Positions 8,408 to 17,900 of a stretch of 64,000 bases of DNA are shown piece by piece. The notes under the pieces were generated by a model, which searched no databases, was not told the origin of the DNA, and saw only the letters and a program-made list of their open reading frames with translations. The first letter of the stretch is position 1. Each line of letters starts with the position of its first letter. This DNA is from Chryseomicrobium excrementi (GTDB lineage: Bacteria > Bacillota > Bacilli > Bacillales_A > Planococcaceae), in NCBI RefSeq assembly GCF_002798305.1, contig NZ_PCGR01000001.1:682001-746000 (forward strand), in the 5' to 3' direction. Position numbers and translations under genes: made by a program.

Positions 8408-9201
8408 TTAATCAGTATAAAGATGGATAAGATATGGAGGCTTTACAAATTCATCTGGAGCTGGCAATTGATCTAGTATTACTTGACCATTTCCATGCCA
8501 GATCAATTAAATTCATGCAATTGTTCTTCAATCTCATCCTTTGAGAGTCCTATAAGATTCGGGACTTTCAATTCGGGCATATTATCCCATGTTCGTTCCT
8601 TACGATTCATCCGCAAATCCCTCTAAACGTTTCCCTTTGGCATCTGTATAGAGCTCCAAACTCCCCGTAGTTCCAGTCAGAACTGCATCGTATTGATATT
8701 CAAGTCCTGCTAGTCCCTGTCCATCAGCGCCAACAAATCCCATAACCGGAGCCAGCATCTTCCCATAGGGATACGCCCTCTGAAAAGTACGGTTGTGTAA
8801 AGTCCTGGAACCCCTTTGGCCTGGAGTTCAATCAGCTGGTCTTCTGTTAGAGCTTTTGGCGTCTTTTTCAGTTCATTGAGTGAACTTTTTCGTGTCATCT
8901 CTTTTAAAATGACCTCTTTAGGAACTTGAGATAGGCGGTGCAGCTCATCCACCAGTTCTTCAACATCGGTAAGTTGTCCAGGCATCACATATAAGGAGGG
9001 TTTTAGACGATTAGTTACAAGAACTGAGTGATTGCGATCTAAAATCAACCCGCGCCCTGCGCTTTGGGGAAGCTGACGATTCCAGCTTTCACGAGCTTGT
9101 TCATGAAGAAAATCATAGCGCCAAAGTTGAATATACAGCACTTTCACTAGAATGGCTAGAAAGACAATAAATACAACCAGTACAACAATTCTTAGACGCA
9201 T
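8408..9201 (-). pseudogene. spoVD: Decayed spoVD (sporulation class B PBP) without transpeptidase domain
   Basis: Remnant of the sporulation-specific class B penicillin-binding protein SpoVD, in three frames. (1) An N-terminal piece from about 9201 with a membrane helix and IQLWRYDFLHEQARESWNRQ, QSAGRGLILDRNHSVLVTN. (2) After a frameshift near 8760, PVMGFVGADGQGLAGLEYQY and SLELYTDAKGKRL, a typical PBP dimerisation segment. (3) From about 8610, a C-terminal PASTA-like end (MPELKVPNLIGLSKDEIEEQ), another frameshift, then GQVILDQLPAPDEFVKPPYL to the stop at 8408. The catalytic domain with SxxK, SxN and KTG is deleted: about 0.8 kb remains of an expected 1.9 kb. It lies between pbpB and mraY, the normal spoVD position. 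Confidence 0.9.
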
Positions 9202-9259
9202 CTTTTGTAATGGTGAGATAAAATAACCTCCTGCACTACTTTATGACGCGGACCTGAGG

Positions 9260-11470
9260 TTATTCTTGCTGTTCTTCTAGCTCTTCCGGATTTCCTTCCA
9301 TTTCGACCGGTTGTTGTTGATAGGCTTTTTCAGGACTATCAAGCTCCACTACGATCGGTGTGTTGTCGACAGCTGTACCTGGGGTCATACTTTGACGTAC
9401 CACATAGCCAGTTCCTGTCATTTCAATCGGAAGACCTGAAAAGCCTTTGTAGATTTTCACTTCTCGAGATGACCAGCCTGTCATATCAGGGATCTGTATG
9501 TCTCCCCCAGCTTTTAAGAACACCTTTGTACCGCTAATAAGGGGCGTGTCCCCAGCCGGGTACTGTTGTTCAACCTTACCCTCAAGACCGGTTGCAACGA
9601 CCTCTAGACCTTGGGCTTGAAGTGCCGATTGAACACTAGCTAACTCTTTTCCTCGATAATCTTCTAATAGTACAGTTTCTCTCTCTTTTGAATCATTTGG
9701 AGAAATGTTTAAATACTTTAACGAATTCTCAGTCACATAATTAAAAATATAGGATGTAGGGTCGGACCCAACTTCCGTAGCTTCAATTTTCGGTTTATGA
9801 ACTGCAACGTAAACGATGATTTCTGGATCTTCTACTGGCGCCATTCCTAAGAACGAGTATAAGAATAGCTGACGTCCCCATAAATATTTGCCATCCGGTC
9901 CCGGAATTTGAGCGGTACCTGTCTTACCGGCAGAAGTATAGGAATCCAATTTGAACTTTTGCGCTGTCCCCTTCTCACTCGTTACTGTACTGGCAAGGAT
10001 TTCTTTAACTTGATTTGCCGTTTGAGCAGAAATTGGAGACTGTTTTTTTACCGGTTCGTGATTTAATAGGACTTCACCCGTATTTGGATCGACAATTTGA
10101 TCAATGATGTAAGGTTGGTACATCGTTCCTTCATTTGCAATAGCCGTCATCCCTTGGACAAGTTGAAGTGGCGTCACCGTAGTTCCTTGTCCATAAGTTG
10201 TCGTCAAGCGATTGATTGGATAGCGATCACTAATTGTACCCGTTGCTTCATTCGGCAAATCGATGCCTGTTTTCTCTCCAAAACCAAATTCTTTGATGTA
10301 GTTGATAAATGTTTCGTCACCTAATTTTTCAAGCAAGTATGCCATAGAAACGTTAGATGAGCGCTGGAAACCTTCTAAATACGTGATAGTTCCCCATCCA
10401 GAGACATTGTGATCATAGATGGTTCTATCAAGCAATTTATAAGAACCTGATTTGTACCAACCATTTGGGTCCCATTTCCCTTCCTCAATCGCAGCGGCAA
10501 GAGTAAAGATTTTCATTGTAGAACCTGGTTCAACCGTGTTCTCGACACTTTCATTCAACCAGTTTGTCGTCAAGCCTTCTCGTGTATTAGGATCAAAAGT
10601 TGGCCGCTGGGTCATGGCTAAAATTTCTCCAGAATCTGCTTTCACGACAAGTGCAGTAATTTTTTCAGGTTCATACTTCTCTTGAACATCGGATACCGCT
10701 TCTTCTAAAAAATTTTGAATCGTTCTGTCATTGGTCAGTTTCACATCTGCTCCATGCTTTGGTTCTGTAATCAATTTGTCTGACGACGGCAGTAACAATC
10801 CGTTTCTTCCTATTTGAAAATCAATACGCCCTGGTGTTCCCGTCAACGCTTCATCATAGATGCGCTCAAGCCCCATCTTTCCTACTAAACGAGTTTTGTT
10901 GTCTTCCACTTCTTCAGGAATTGCAAAGCCAATTAGGTGTGAGGCAAATCGTCCATTTGCATAATGGCGCTTTAGGTCTTTATCAAATTCAATCCCCGGT
11001 AGTTGTAGTTCCTCGATTTTTTTCATTTGCTGATGCGAAAGGTTACGACCTGAAGCGCCGAACTCCACTTGATAGCGTTCTTCATCGATTCCATTTTGGA
11101 TACGAGTTGCAATTTCTTCTTCTGATAGATCGAGAAATTCACTTAGCTTTTGTGCCGTATCTTGCACATCAATGACGTGTCGCGGGTCATTTGCGTGAGC
11201 CGTTGCTTTTTCACTGACTACCGCGTAGATTTTGTAACTCAGCGTGTCTTCTACTAAGATTTGGCCATTACGATCTTGTATCGTTCCACGGTGTGCTTCT
11301 ACGACTTGAGAACGACTGTATTTTTCCTGTGCCCTTTGTTCCAAAACTTCTCCATTTACGACTCCCGTGGCTTGAATGTAGATAAATCGACCTAATAACA
11401 GAAAAAAGAGCCCCCCATATAGCAAAAACAGTAGGAAGGCTCCCCATTGAAAACGTACTTTTTTATTCAT
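9260..11470 (-). CDS. pbpB: Penicillin-binding protein 2B, division transpeptidase
   Basis: Class B PBP cross-linking septal peptidoglycan, partner of FtsW, FtsL and DivIB. It has a short cytoplasmic tail, one transmembrane helix (about 10-30) and a dimerisation domain with EAHRGTIQDRNGQIL. The transpeptidase domain carries GSTMK (catalytic Ser near residue 315), the SSN triad in RSSNVSMAYLL (about 372) and KTG in SAGKTGTAQIPG (about 515). Two PASTA domains follow, then a Gln/Glu-rich tail. The 736 residues match PBP2B. The ATG overlaps the ftsL stop by four bases. It is intact, unlike the adjacent spoVD. Confidence 0.96.
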   Translation of the reverse strand: MNKKVRFQWGAFLLFLLYGGLFFLLLGRFIYIQATGVVNGEVLEQRAQEKYSRSQVVEAHRGTIQDRNGQILVEDTLSYKIYAVVSEKATAHANDPRHVIDVQDTAQKLSEFLDLSEEEIATRIQNGIDEERYQVEFGASGRNLSHQQMKKIEELQLPGIEFDKDLKRHYANGRFASHLIGFAIPEEVEDNKTRLVGKMGLERIYDEALTGTPGRIDFQIGRNGLLLPSSDKLITEPKHGADVKLTNDRTIQNFLEEAVSDVQEKYEPEKITALVVKADSGEILAMTQRPTFDPNTREGLTTNWLNESVENTVEPGSTMKIFTLAAAIEEGKWDPNGWYKSGSYKLLDRTIYDHNVSGWGTITYLEGFQRSSNVSMAYLLEKLGDETFINYIKEFGFGEKTGIDLPNEATGTISDRYPINRLTTTYGQGTTVTPLQLVQGMTAIANEGTMYQPYIIDQIVDPNTGEVLLNHEPVKKQSPISAQTANQVKEILASTVTSEKGTAQKFKLDSYTSAGKTGTAQIPGPDGKYLWGRQLFLYSFLGMAPVEDPEIIVYVAVHKPKIEATEVGSDPTSYIFNYVTENSLKYLNISPNDSKERETVLLEDYRGKELASVQSALQAQGLEVVATGLEGKVEQQYPAGDTPLISGTKVFLKAGGDIQIPDMTGWSSREVKIYKGFSGLPIEMTGTGYVVRQSMTPGTAVDNTPIVVELDSPEKAYQQQPVEMEGNPEELEEQQE

Positions 11471-11826
11471 TCACCAGACACAACCTTCACATTTTTCTCA
11501 TTCAATGTTAAGCCGAGCTCCTTTGCTTTTAGCCAAATGCGTTCATAGCTAGAAAGTTCTGCAACTTGAATTTCAAGGTCTGTGTTTTCACGTTTTACCG
11601 TATCAATTTGTTGTTCCATCTGTTGTATTTGCACGTCGACTGCGCGAATTTCAGTCTGAGTTTGAACAATGAAAATCATTAAAAAGGCACACGTCATGAC
11701 AAATGCGGCAAATAAGAATTTTTCCCCTTTAGAAATGATCTGTTTTCTTTTGACAGGGGTTGGATATGTATGAGGTACGGCAGGTTGTTGCGGTTGTGGT
11801 TGTTGTTGATACTGTCGTAGCGCCAT
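11467..11826 (-). CDS. ftsL: Cell division protein FtsL
   Basis: Small bitopic divisome protein of 119 residues: a Gln/Pro-rich cytoplasmic N-terminus (MALRQYQQQPQPQQP), one transmembrane helix (about 38-57, FLFAAFVMTCAFLMIFIVQT) and an extracytoplasmic leucine-zipper-like coiled coil (VDVQIQQMEQQIDTVKREN) ending in AKELGLTLNEKNVKVV. It works with DivIC and DivIB to activate septal synthesis. Sequence conservation in this family is low, so the call rests on topology and on its place between rsmH and pbpB. Confidence 0.9.
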   Translation of the reverse strand: MALRQYQQQPQPQQPAVPHTYPTPVKRKQIISKGEKFLFAAFVMTCAFLMIFIVQTQTEIRAVDVQIQQMEQQIDTVKRENTDLEIQVAELSSYERIWLKAKELGLTLNEKNVKVVSGE

Positions 11827-11855
11827 TTAATAACTCCCTTTCTCGTCAAGTTTCT

Positions 11856-12776
11856 CTATAATCCGTAACTTTGCTGATCGTGATCGATTATTCGCTGCCA
11901 GTTCTTCTTCACTTGGTAAGATTGGCTTTCGTGTGATGAGCTTGAACTTTGGCTGATTTCTCGTGGAATAATCGGTAAATTCGGTGGCAATTCAGGTAAT
12001 GACGCTGCCTCTTTAAACATTGTCTTTACTAATCGGTCTTCTAAAGAATGGAACGTGATAACCGAAATACGACCGTTTGGCTTAAGTAACGTCATAGCTG
12101 CTTCGAGTGAATCTTCTGCAGCCCCCAGTTCATCATTTACAGCAATACGAACGGCTTGGAAAATTCGCTTTGCAGGATGACCGCCTGTTCGTCTAGCGGC
12201 TGCCGGTATCCCTCGTTTGATTAATTCGACGAGATCAAATGTAGTTTCTATCGGTTGATTTTGTCTTGCTCTCTCAATTTCTCGAGCAATCTGTTTTGAA
12301 AACTTTTCTTCTCCGTAACGGAAAAAGATTTTCACTAACTTTTCATATGGCCATTCATTGACTACATGATAAGCTGTCAACTCACTTGTTTGATCCATTC
12401 GCATGTCGAGCGGTGCATCGTATTGGTAGCTGAATCCTCGTTCTGGAGTATCGAGCTGTGGTGAAGAAACACCTAAGTCATATAGAATTCCATCCACTTC
12501 AGTAACGCCTAGTTTTTCTAACTCCTCTTTGATATAACGAAAGTTGGAATGGACAAATGTCACTCGGTTTATGTATGGTGCTAATTTGTGCTTTGCACTT
12601 TCAATGGCTGTCGTATCTTGATCAAAACAGTAAAGGTGCCCCTCATCTGAGAGTTGCTTCACCAGATATTCACTATGACCTGCGCCACCTAATGTGCAAT
12701 CTACGTATATACCGTCTGGTCGAATCGCCAAACCATCGACTGTTTCGGTAAGTAATACGGTTGTATGGTTAAACAA
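11856..12776 (-). CDS. rsmH: 16S rRNA m4C1402 methyltransferase RsmH (MraW)
   Basis: SAM-dependent methyltransferase acting on C1402 of 16S rRNA. The SAM-binding motif [13 protein letters not shown] lies near residue 25. The family signature [20 protein letters not shown] and the C-terminal [16 protein letters not shown] are both present. The 306 residues are normal. It sits between mraZ and ftsL, 21 bases after mraZ, in the standard dcw order. Confidence 0.96.
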   Translation of the reverse strand: MFNHTTVLLTETVDGLAIRPDGIYVDCTLGGAGHSEYLVKQLSDEGHLYCFDQDTTAIESAKHKLAPYINRVTFVHSNFRYIKEELEKLGVTEVDGILYDLGVSSPQLDTPERGFSYQYDAPLDMRMDQTSELTAYHVVNEWPYEKLVKIFFRYGEEKFSKQIAREIERARQNQPIETTFDLVELIKRGIPAAARRTGGHPAKRIFQAVRIAVNDELGAAEDSLEAAMTLLKPNGRISVITFHSLEDRLVKTMFKEAASLPELPPNLPIIPREISQSSSSSHESQSYQVKKNWQRIIDHDQQSYGL

Positions 12777-12797
12777 GCGACCCGCTCCTTTGGATTA

Positions 12798-13229
12798 TTA
12801 AATATTGAAGTCAATCATATTTTCAGCGATTTCATTAAAGGATTCTTCCGATTCTTCTGCGTAGCCATCCCAAGCATCTTTTGCCCAAATCTCAAAACGA
12901 CTGGAAACGCCTAGAACGACACACTCTTTTTCCATTTTTGCATACTCCCGCAAATTTGCTGGAAGCATGATTCGTCCTTGCTTATCGATTTCTACTTCTG
13001 TAGCTCCAGAGAAGAAGAAACGTGTAAATGCGCGGGCGTCTTTTTTAGTAAGTGGAAGCTCTTTGAGCTTTTCTTCGAGTTTTCGCCATTCTTCCATAGG
13101 ATAGCCAAACAAACACTGATCCAGACCACGTGTGATGACAAAGCTGCCTTCAAGATGTTCTCGAAACTTTGCCGGGACGATTAAACGGCCTTTGGCATCG
13201 AGCGAATGCTGATATTCTCCCATGAACAT
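12798..13229 (-). CDS. mraZ: Transcriptional regulator MraZ
   Basis: AbrB-fold DNA-binding protein that regulates the dcw operon it heads. Both repeats of the family are visible, each with a DxxGR box: [19 protein letters not shown] and [20 protein letters not shown] take the ATG at 13229 (MFMGEYQH), with GGGGTGAG upstream; a GTG nine bases earlier (13238) would put the ribosome site inside the gene. This gives 143 residues. It is probably autoregulated through the three spaced TGG repeats just upstream. Confidence 0.95.
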   Translation of the reverse strand: MFMGEYQHSLDAKGRLIVPAKFREHLEGSFVITRGLDQCLFGYPMEEWRKLEEKLKELPLTKKDARAFTRFFFSGATEVEIDKQGRIMLPANLREYAKMEKECVVLGVSSRFEIWAKDAWDGYAEESEESFNEIAENMIDFNI

Positions 13230-13258
13230 GCTACTCACCCCACTTTATGAACTAAACA

Positions 13259-13283
13259 TACCACAATCCCCCACTTTCCTCCA
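13259..13283 (-). promoter_or_regulatory. Candidate MraZ operator: three TGGnn repeats with 5-base spacing
   Basis: On the minus strand, thirty bases upstream of mraZ: TGGAG-N5-TGGGG-N5-TGGTA, an exact 10-base register. Known MraZ proteins bind short direct repeats of this TGGG/GTGG type spaced about one helical turn apart upstream of mraZ. A poor -35/-10 pair may lie further upstream, but I cannot define the promoter with confidence. Confidence 0.6.
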
Positions 13284-13342
13284 CCACTTTTCTAGAAAGT
13301 TCCCAAAAAAATTCAAAAGTACTAGTCGACTCTATTTTGAGA

Positions 13343-13369
13343 AAGAAAAAAAGCCGCCAGAGGCGACTT
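13343..13369 (-). terminator. Terminator after bshC
   Basis: Minus-strand GTCGCC-TCT-GGCGGC hairpin followed by seven Ts, immediately after the bshC stop. It separates bshC from the mraZ promoter region. Confidence 0.85.
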
Positions 13370-14989
13370 TTAAGAGGTATGAACTACGACATGTTTCCCG
13401 TCCAACTCATATGGAATTTCTAATAACTGTTCGACAATTGTGGTACCGTATTTATTCAAATAGTGAAGCGGTGAATAGATTCTTTCTTGAAGTGAATCCA
13501 GTGGGACCAATTCATTTTGAATCGCCTTATAGGAGGCAACAGCCGCATCAAATCGTCTGAAATACAAATCTTCAATAGCATGATCTAAAAACGTAACTTG
13601 CTGGCGATGCAAGTGCTGATTCTTTTCTAATAACGGCTCTAACTTAAACCCTTCTTGATTTAAAGTGTCACTGAGCTTCGCATAGTGGTTGGTTAAGAGT
13701 GTATAAAGTTCTTCTATTTCTTTAGAAAGCTGTGTGTTTTTTTGAGAGTCAATATACGCTTGAAGTCTTCCAGCCGTTTCTCCTCCCCACACGGCTTCTA
13801 GAGATAAGCCCGTTTGCTTCATTTTTTCTTCAATGGTAAGAGGCAAGATGGTAACACTGAACCTAGGTGCAACAATCGGCATTTTCAGATTCATAACTGC
13901 AAATGCATCTTTTAACAGCGCCCAATAAGCGATTTCTCCTGGTCCCCCAACAAAGGTATGGACTGGGAAGAGGTACTGTTGAACTAGTGGTCGGGTCACG
14001 ACATTGTGACTAATACAGGCAGGATTTTGCTCCACTTCTTCAAGCAATTCCTCCATCGTCCATGATTTCTTAAGATCTTTGTTTTCAAATCCTGCATCCG
14101 TCGCTTCAAGTAAATAGCGGTGGTTGTCTTCCACATAAAATAGATGTGCATTTTCCAGGCGGCACTGAACCGGAAATCCAAATCCTGAAGCAGCAAGTTG
14201 CTGCTCTTTCTCATAGACGCTGTGTCGTAACGCTTCATTGTTCCGAATCAATTGTTTCGTAAATTCTTTAGCTAATTCTCGCATAGCCGTGTCAGAAGAA
14301 TTGACGAACAACAACCCTTCTTTATGGAAGAACTGTTGGAATAACTCCAAGAAAAATCCTTTATAAGTTCCTTGTCGTTCTAGTGAGGATTCAATCATTT
14401 TCCATAAGGATTGCGTATGTTCAGTTTCCGGTAAATCACGGAATGCTTGGTGCAACAGGCCACGAAACTCCGATACTGGAATCTCTTGATCTGCTACCAT
14501 TTCAGTCGAAAGACGCTCCACACTTAGAGAAAGCTTCGAGACTTCTCGGTTTTTTTCAATATAAAAATGATTTACTTCTAAAATATCGTGGTCTTCACCA
14601 GCCATCCAAAACACGGGAACTACTTTCTTCCCTGTAGCTTCAGTAATTTGTTTAGCCAGGACGATAGCTGTTATCGCTTTATGGATTGAATAGATAGGAC
14701 CAGTCAAAATTCCTGTCTGTTGCCCAGTGATGGTGACATCGGCACCTTTCTCCAACTCCCTTAAATGCTGTTGCTGCAATTCACTGAGTTCCACTTGACC
14801 CATCGAGGATTTGATAGTTTCTACTAAGCGAACTCTTCGGCTAGTAGGATACACCAACTCTTCGGTTCTTGTTTTCCAAGAGCCAGGCTTCCAGGAATAG
14901 TAGAAATAGTCTTCCACCTCTTCAAATCGATCTATATATGTAGAATAAAATGCTGATGCTTTTGGTTGTGGATGTGTGGATACTTTCAT
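13370..14989 (-). CDS. bshC: Bacillithiol biosynthesis cysteine-adding enzyme BshC
   Basis: Putative cysteine ligase of the last step of bacillithiol synthesis (Cys added to GlcN-malate). The 539 residues match the family. Conserved stretches include VTITGQQTGILTGPIYSIHK, VPVFWMAGEDHDILEVNHFY and HTFVGGPGEIAYWALL. The C-terminus has a predicted coiled coil (about 405-470). In Bacillales this gene (yllA) lies just upstream of mraZ, as here. It is preceded by its own intergenic region and ends in a hairpin terminator. Confidence 0.95.
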   Translation of the reverse strand: MKVSTHPQPKASAFYSTYIDRFEEVEDYFYYSWKPGSWKTRTEELVYPTSRRVRLVETIKSSMGQVELSELQQQHLRELEKGADVTITGQQTGILTGPIYSIHKAITAIVLAKQITEATGKKVVPVFWMAGEDHDILEVNHFYIEKNREVSKLSLSVERLSTEMVADQEIPVSEFRGLLHQAFRDLPETEHTQSLWKMIESSLERQGTYKGFFLELFQQFFHKEGLLFVNSSDTAMRELAKEFTKQLIRNNEALRHSVYEKEQQLAASGFGFPVQCRLENAHLFYVEDNHRYLLEATDAGFENKDLKKSWTMEELLEEVEQNPACISHNVVTRPLVQQYLFPVHTFVGGPGEIAYWALLKDAFAVMNLKMPIVAPRFSVTILPLTIEEKMKQTGLSLEAVWGGETAGRLQAYIDSQKNTQLSKEIEELYTLLTNHYAKLSDTLNQEGFKLEPLLEKNQHLHRQQVTFLDHAIEDLYFRRFDAAVASYKAIQNELVPLDSLQERIYSPLHYLNKYGTTIVEQLLEIPYELDGKHVVVHTS

Positions 14990-15052
14990 GAGAACACCTC
15001 TTCTGAAATCAATACGTATACGAGTATAGCAAACAACTATCTCAAATTAAAA

Positions 15053-15442
15053 CTATCCGCCTAGATAACTCATGATTGACCGAGTGAGCCCAATAATCCA
15101 CCCAACAAAATAGAATAGGGAAAGCACGATAAAATAGATTCTCCACAACAACCTAAAAATAATGCGTGGCCCGACGTCTTGTTTTTTTCTCCACAAAATG
15201 ACAATCAAAATGATAGCAATAAACAGTAAGAAGAGCAGCAAATTGGTGATCGTATTTGGTATTCCGAGCAAGTTGTATACGCTGGCTACAGCGAAAAACA
15301 AAACAATGGTTGTTGCATCTGCTGCAAGTCCGGTCCTTTTTGCTTTTCGAACACCTAGTCCTTTTGCGCCCCACCATACAAGTATAAAGATGAGAATAGG
15401 AAAAATGATAAGAGCACTAACTAAGCTTTGTATGTGGTTCAC
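15053..15442 (-). CDS. DUF3397 membrane protein
   Basis: Integral membrane protein of 129 residues with four hydrophobic helices (about 7-24, 42-60, 65-83 and 98-120) and a short basic loop RKAKRTGLAADATT. It resembles the DUF3397 family, which often neighbours panE and bshC in Bacillales; the function is unknown. Its 5' end overlaps panE by 26 bases, suggesting coupling. The GTG start has a GAAGGGAA sequence immediately upstream with very short spacing, so the exact start is uncertain. Confidence 0.75.
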   Translation of the reverse strand: MNHIQSLVSALIIFPILIFILVWWGAKGLGVRKAKRTGLAADATTIVLFFAVASVYNLLGIPNTITNLLLFLLFIAIILIVILWRKKQDVGPRIIFRLLWRIYFIVLSLFYFVGWIIGLTRSIMSYLGG

Positions 15443-16280
15443 TTCCCTTCGATAAGATCAGGTTATAAAGATAGTTCGTAATAGGTAAGTACCGTTTTCT
15501 GCCTTCAGCCATCTGTAGAAGTGGTCGCAGGATATATTCCGCCTCTGTTTGACGCTTCGCTTGAATATCGCGTCTCATCGAAGAAGAATTGGTCGCCGTC
15601 CGTTTTATCAATTCAAACACATCATCAAGTGTGAGCGCTGCTTCTAATTCACTAAATGCTTGAATCAGTTCATCATAATGACCGATGACCGCTTGTTGAA
15701 TGGACTTGTTGGTTCTGAGTTCCCCGTTTGCAACATCTAGGAGTGCGGTGACAGGATTAATCAACGTATTCAATACTGCTTTTCTCAGTAAAATAAGTTC
15801 AATGTCTTCTTCCCAATAAATTACAGGAGCCAATTTCTCTACTTGCTCTTGGTGAATAGAGGATCCACCCACTCGAATCGTTCCGTCACCAGTATGAAGC
15901 AGCATATCTTCTTCAATACCTACACCGTGATCGACACTCCCGTAAAGTACATAGGCACTATCCAACACTTGCTGCACGGAATGCTTTATCAAACCGTTTT
16001 GCAAAAAGATGATAGGACCCTTCCTAGTTACAAGACGAGGCAATACGTCCGAAAGATGGTAAGCTTTCGTAGCCACTACCACGATATCTGCCGAATCAAC
16101 AATCGACCAATCTTGTGACACAAATCCCCCCATCAGTTCAACTGTTCCCACAGGAGATTGATAGAGGACTGGCGGCTGTTTCGGAGTGCGGATCAAGACG
16201 GTCACTTGATGGCCTTGGTCTTCAAGCAGCTTTGACACAAGGAGGCCTACTGCCCCTCCTCCAATCACGACGATATTCAC
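15417..16280 (-). CDS. panE: 2-dehydropantoate 2-reductase
   Basis: NADPH-dependent reductase making pantoate for CoA synthesis. The N-terminal Rossmann motif VVIGGGAVGLLVSKLL (a G-x-G-x-x-G variant) is clear. The central IIFLQNGL and the C-terminal helical ApbA domain (LLRKAVLNTLINPVTALLDV, with the catalytic-type Lys) follow. The 287 residues are slightly short but normal for the Bacillales YlbQ type. The GTG start has AGGGGGG upstream. It overlaps the downstream DUF3397 gene. Confidence 0.88.
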   Translation of the reverse strand: MNIVVIGGGAVGLLVSKLLEDQGHQVTVLIRTPKQPPVLYQSPVGTVELMGGFVSQDWSIVDSADIVVVATKAYHLSDVLPRLVTRKGPIIFLQNGLIKHSVQQVLDSAYVLYGSVDHGVGIEEDMLLHTGDGTIRVGGSSIHQEQVEKLAPVIYWEEDIELILLRKAVLNTLINPVTALLDVANGELRTNKSIQQAVIGHYDELIQAFSELEAALTLDDVFELIKRTATNSSSMRRDIQAKRQTEAEYILRPLLQMAEGRKRYLPITNYLYNLILSKGSEPHTKLS

Positions 16281-16303
16281 GTGCGTCCCCCCTTACATTG
16301 GTA

Positions 16304-16333
16304 GAAAAAAGTCTACCCAGTTGAGGGTAGACT
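16304..16333 (-). terminator. Terminator after the acyl-CoA carboxylase operon
   Basis: Perfect 9-base arms (AGTCTACCC / GGGTAGACT) with a six-base loop and a minus-strand T-run, just beyond the carboxyltransferase stop. Confidence 0.88.
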
Positions 16334-16339
16334 AAATGG

Positions 16340-17878
16340 TTACACAGGAAATACAGGATGTTTACGAGGTGGTGCTGGAATATGCTTTGTCGCATACAGC
16401 TCCAGACGTTCAACCAACTCTGAACGAAGTGCAGAGGGAGCAATAATCTCATCTACAATCATTTCAGATGCCAGTTTATAAATATCGATTTCCTTTTTAT
16501 ATTCTGCATGTTTTTCTTGCACATAAGCAAGTCTTTCTTTTGGATCTTCAATTGATTCAATCTTGTTTGAATACACTGCGTTCACAGCTGCCTCGGGACC
16601 CATTACCGCAATCTGAGCAGTCGGTAGTGCGATACAAACGTCTGGTTCGAAAGCAGGGCCTGCCATTGCGTATAGGCCAGCTCCATAAGCTTTACGAACA
16701 ACAACTGAAATTTTCGGTACAGTAGCAGAGCTCATCGCAGCAATCAGCTTCGCTCCGTGACGAATAATTCCGCCTCGCTCTACTTTTGTTCCAATCATAA
16801 ATCCTGGTACGTCGGCTAGGAACAACAATGGAATGTGGAACGCGTCACAAAGGGAGATGAATTTTGCTCCCTTATCAGCAGAATCGATGAATAACACGCC
16901 ACCTTTTACTTTTGGTTGGTTGGCAATGATTCCGACCGGTTTGCCGTCGATTCGTGCAAGACCTGTGATCAATTCAGCTGCAAACAACTTTTTGATTTCA
17001 AAGAAGCTGCCTTCATCAATCAACTGATCGATGGCTTCATACATATCAAAAGGTGCATTTTGGTTTTCTGGAATGATTTCTTCAAGCGAGCGCCCTTGTT
17101 TTGGTGCTACTGCGTCCACAACTGGCGGTCTTTCTAAGAAGTTTGCTGGGAAGAATGATAGGTACGATTTCGCAAGCTCAATCGCCTGTTCTTCGCTCTC
17201 AGCAAGAACGTCTCCACATCCACTGACTGAACAGTGCATACGTGCCCCGCCCATCTCCTCAAGTGTAACTTTTTCACCGATAACTTTTTCAGCCATTCGA
17301 GGAGAACCCAAATACATAGAGGCGTTGCCATCTACCATGATCACGATATCACAGAAGGCTGGGATGTACGCTCCACCTGCAGCAGAAGGACCGAACAACA
17401 AACAGATCTGCGGAATGAATCCAGAAAGGCGGACTTGATTATGAAAAATCTTCCCTGCTCCACGACGATTCGGGAACATATCCAGTTGATCCGTAATACG
17501 AGCTCCCGCAGAATCCACTAGATAAAGAAGTGGCAAGCGATTCTTTTCTGCAACTTCTTGGATACGAATAATCTTCTCTACTGTACGTGATCCCCATGAA
17601 CCCGCTTTAACAGTAGAGTCATTTGCCATGACACACACCATCTGGCCGCCGACTTTCCCCATCGCCGTGACCACGCCGTCTGCTGGAAGGTCTCCAGCTT
17701 CTACATTGGCAAACTTTGCATCTTCCTTGTATTCCCCACCATCAAATAATAGTGCAAGGCGGTCACGCACAAAGAGCTTGCCTTGTTCTTTCATTTTCTC
17801 ATGGTACTTAGAAGCTCCACCTGCAAAAATCGTCGAGACTTTTTCTTCAAGGCGTTCATTATATGATTTTGTTACCAT
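16340..17878 (-). CDS. Acyl-CoA carboxylase carboxyltransferase (beta) subunit
   Basis: Carboxyltransferase subunit of a biotin-dependent acyl-CoA carboxylase (propionyl-, methylcrotonyl- or acetyl-CoA; substrate not decidable here). Both crotonase-like halves are present: LLYLVDSAGARITDQ and GPSAAGGAYIPAFCD in the N-half, then PLLFLADVPGFMIGT, RKAYGAGLYAMAGPAFEPD and IAVMGPEAAVNAVY in the C-half. I choose the ATG at 17878 (MVTKSYNERL) because GGGGGA is correctly spaced for it and touches the earlier ATG at 17884. It is most like B. subtilis YngE and forms an operon with the carrier and biotin carboxylase genes. Confidence 0.92.
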   Translation of the reverse strand: MVTKSYNERLEEKVSTIFAGGASKYHEKMKEQGKLFVRDRLALLFDGGEYKEDAKFANVEAGDLPADGVVTAMGKVGGQMVCVMANDSTVKAGSWGSRTVEKIIRIQEVAEKNRLPLLYLVDSAGARITDQLDMFPNRRGAGKIFHNQVRLSGFIPQICLLFGPSAAGGAYIPAFCDIVIMVDGNASMYLGSPRMAEKVIGEKVTLEEMGGARMHCSVSGCGDVLAESEEQAIELAKSYLSFFPANFLERPPVVDAVAPKQGRSLEEIIPENQNAPFDMYEAIDQLIDEGSFFEIKKLFAAELITGLARIDGKPVGIIANQPKVKGGVLFIDSADKGAKFISLCDAFHIPLLFLADVPGFMIGTKVERGGIIRHGAKLIAAMSSATVPKISVVVRKAYGAGLYAMAGPAFEPDVCIALPTAQIAVMGPEAAVNAVYSNKIESIEDPKERLAYVQEKHAEYKKEIDIYKLASEMIVDEIIAPSALRSELVERLELYATKHIPAPPRKHPVFPV

Positions 17879-17900
17879 GCCCATTTCCCCCTAAGTTGTC

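Noticed and set aside
8710-9201. 163-codon frame considered as a short functional SpoVD-like or DUF protein
   Set aside because: Contains only the membrane anchor and the beginning of the PBP N-terminal domain; the homologous continuation lies in other frames downstream.
13222-13560. 112-codon plus-strand frame across the mraZ promoter and the bshC 3' end
   Set aside because: Runs over the bshC terminator and candidate MraZ boxes and has no ribosome site; basic, aromatic-rich composition typical of a shadow frame.
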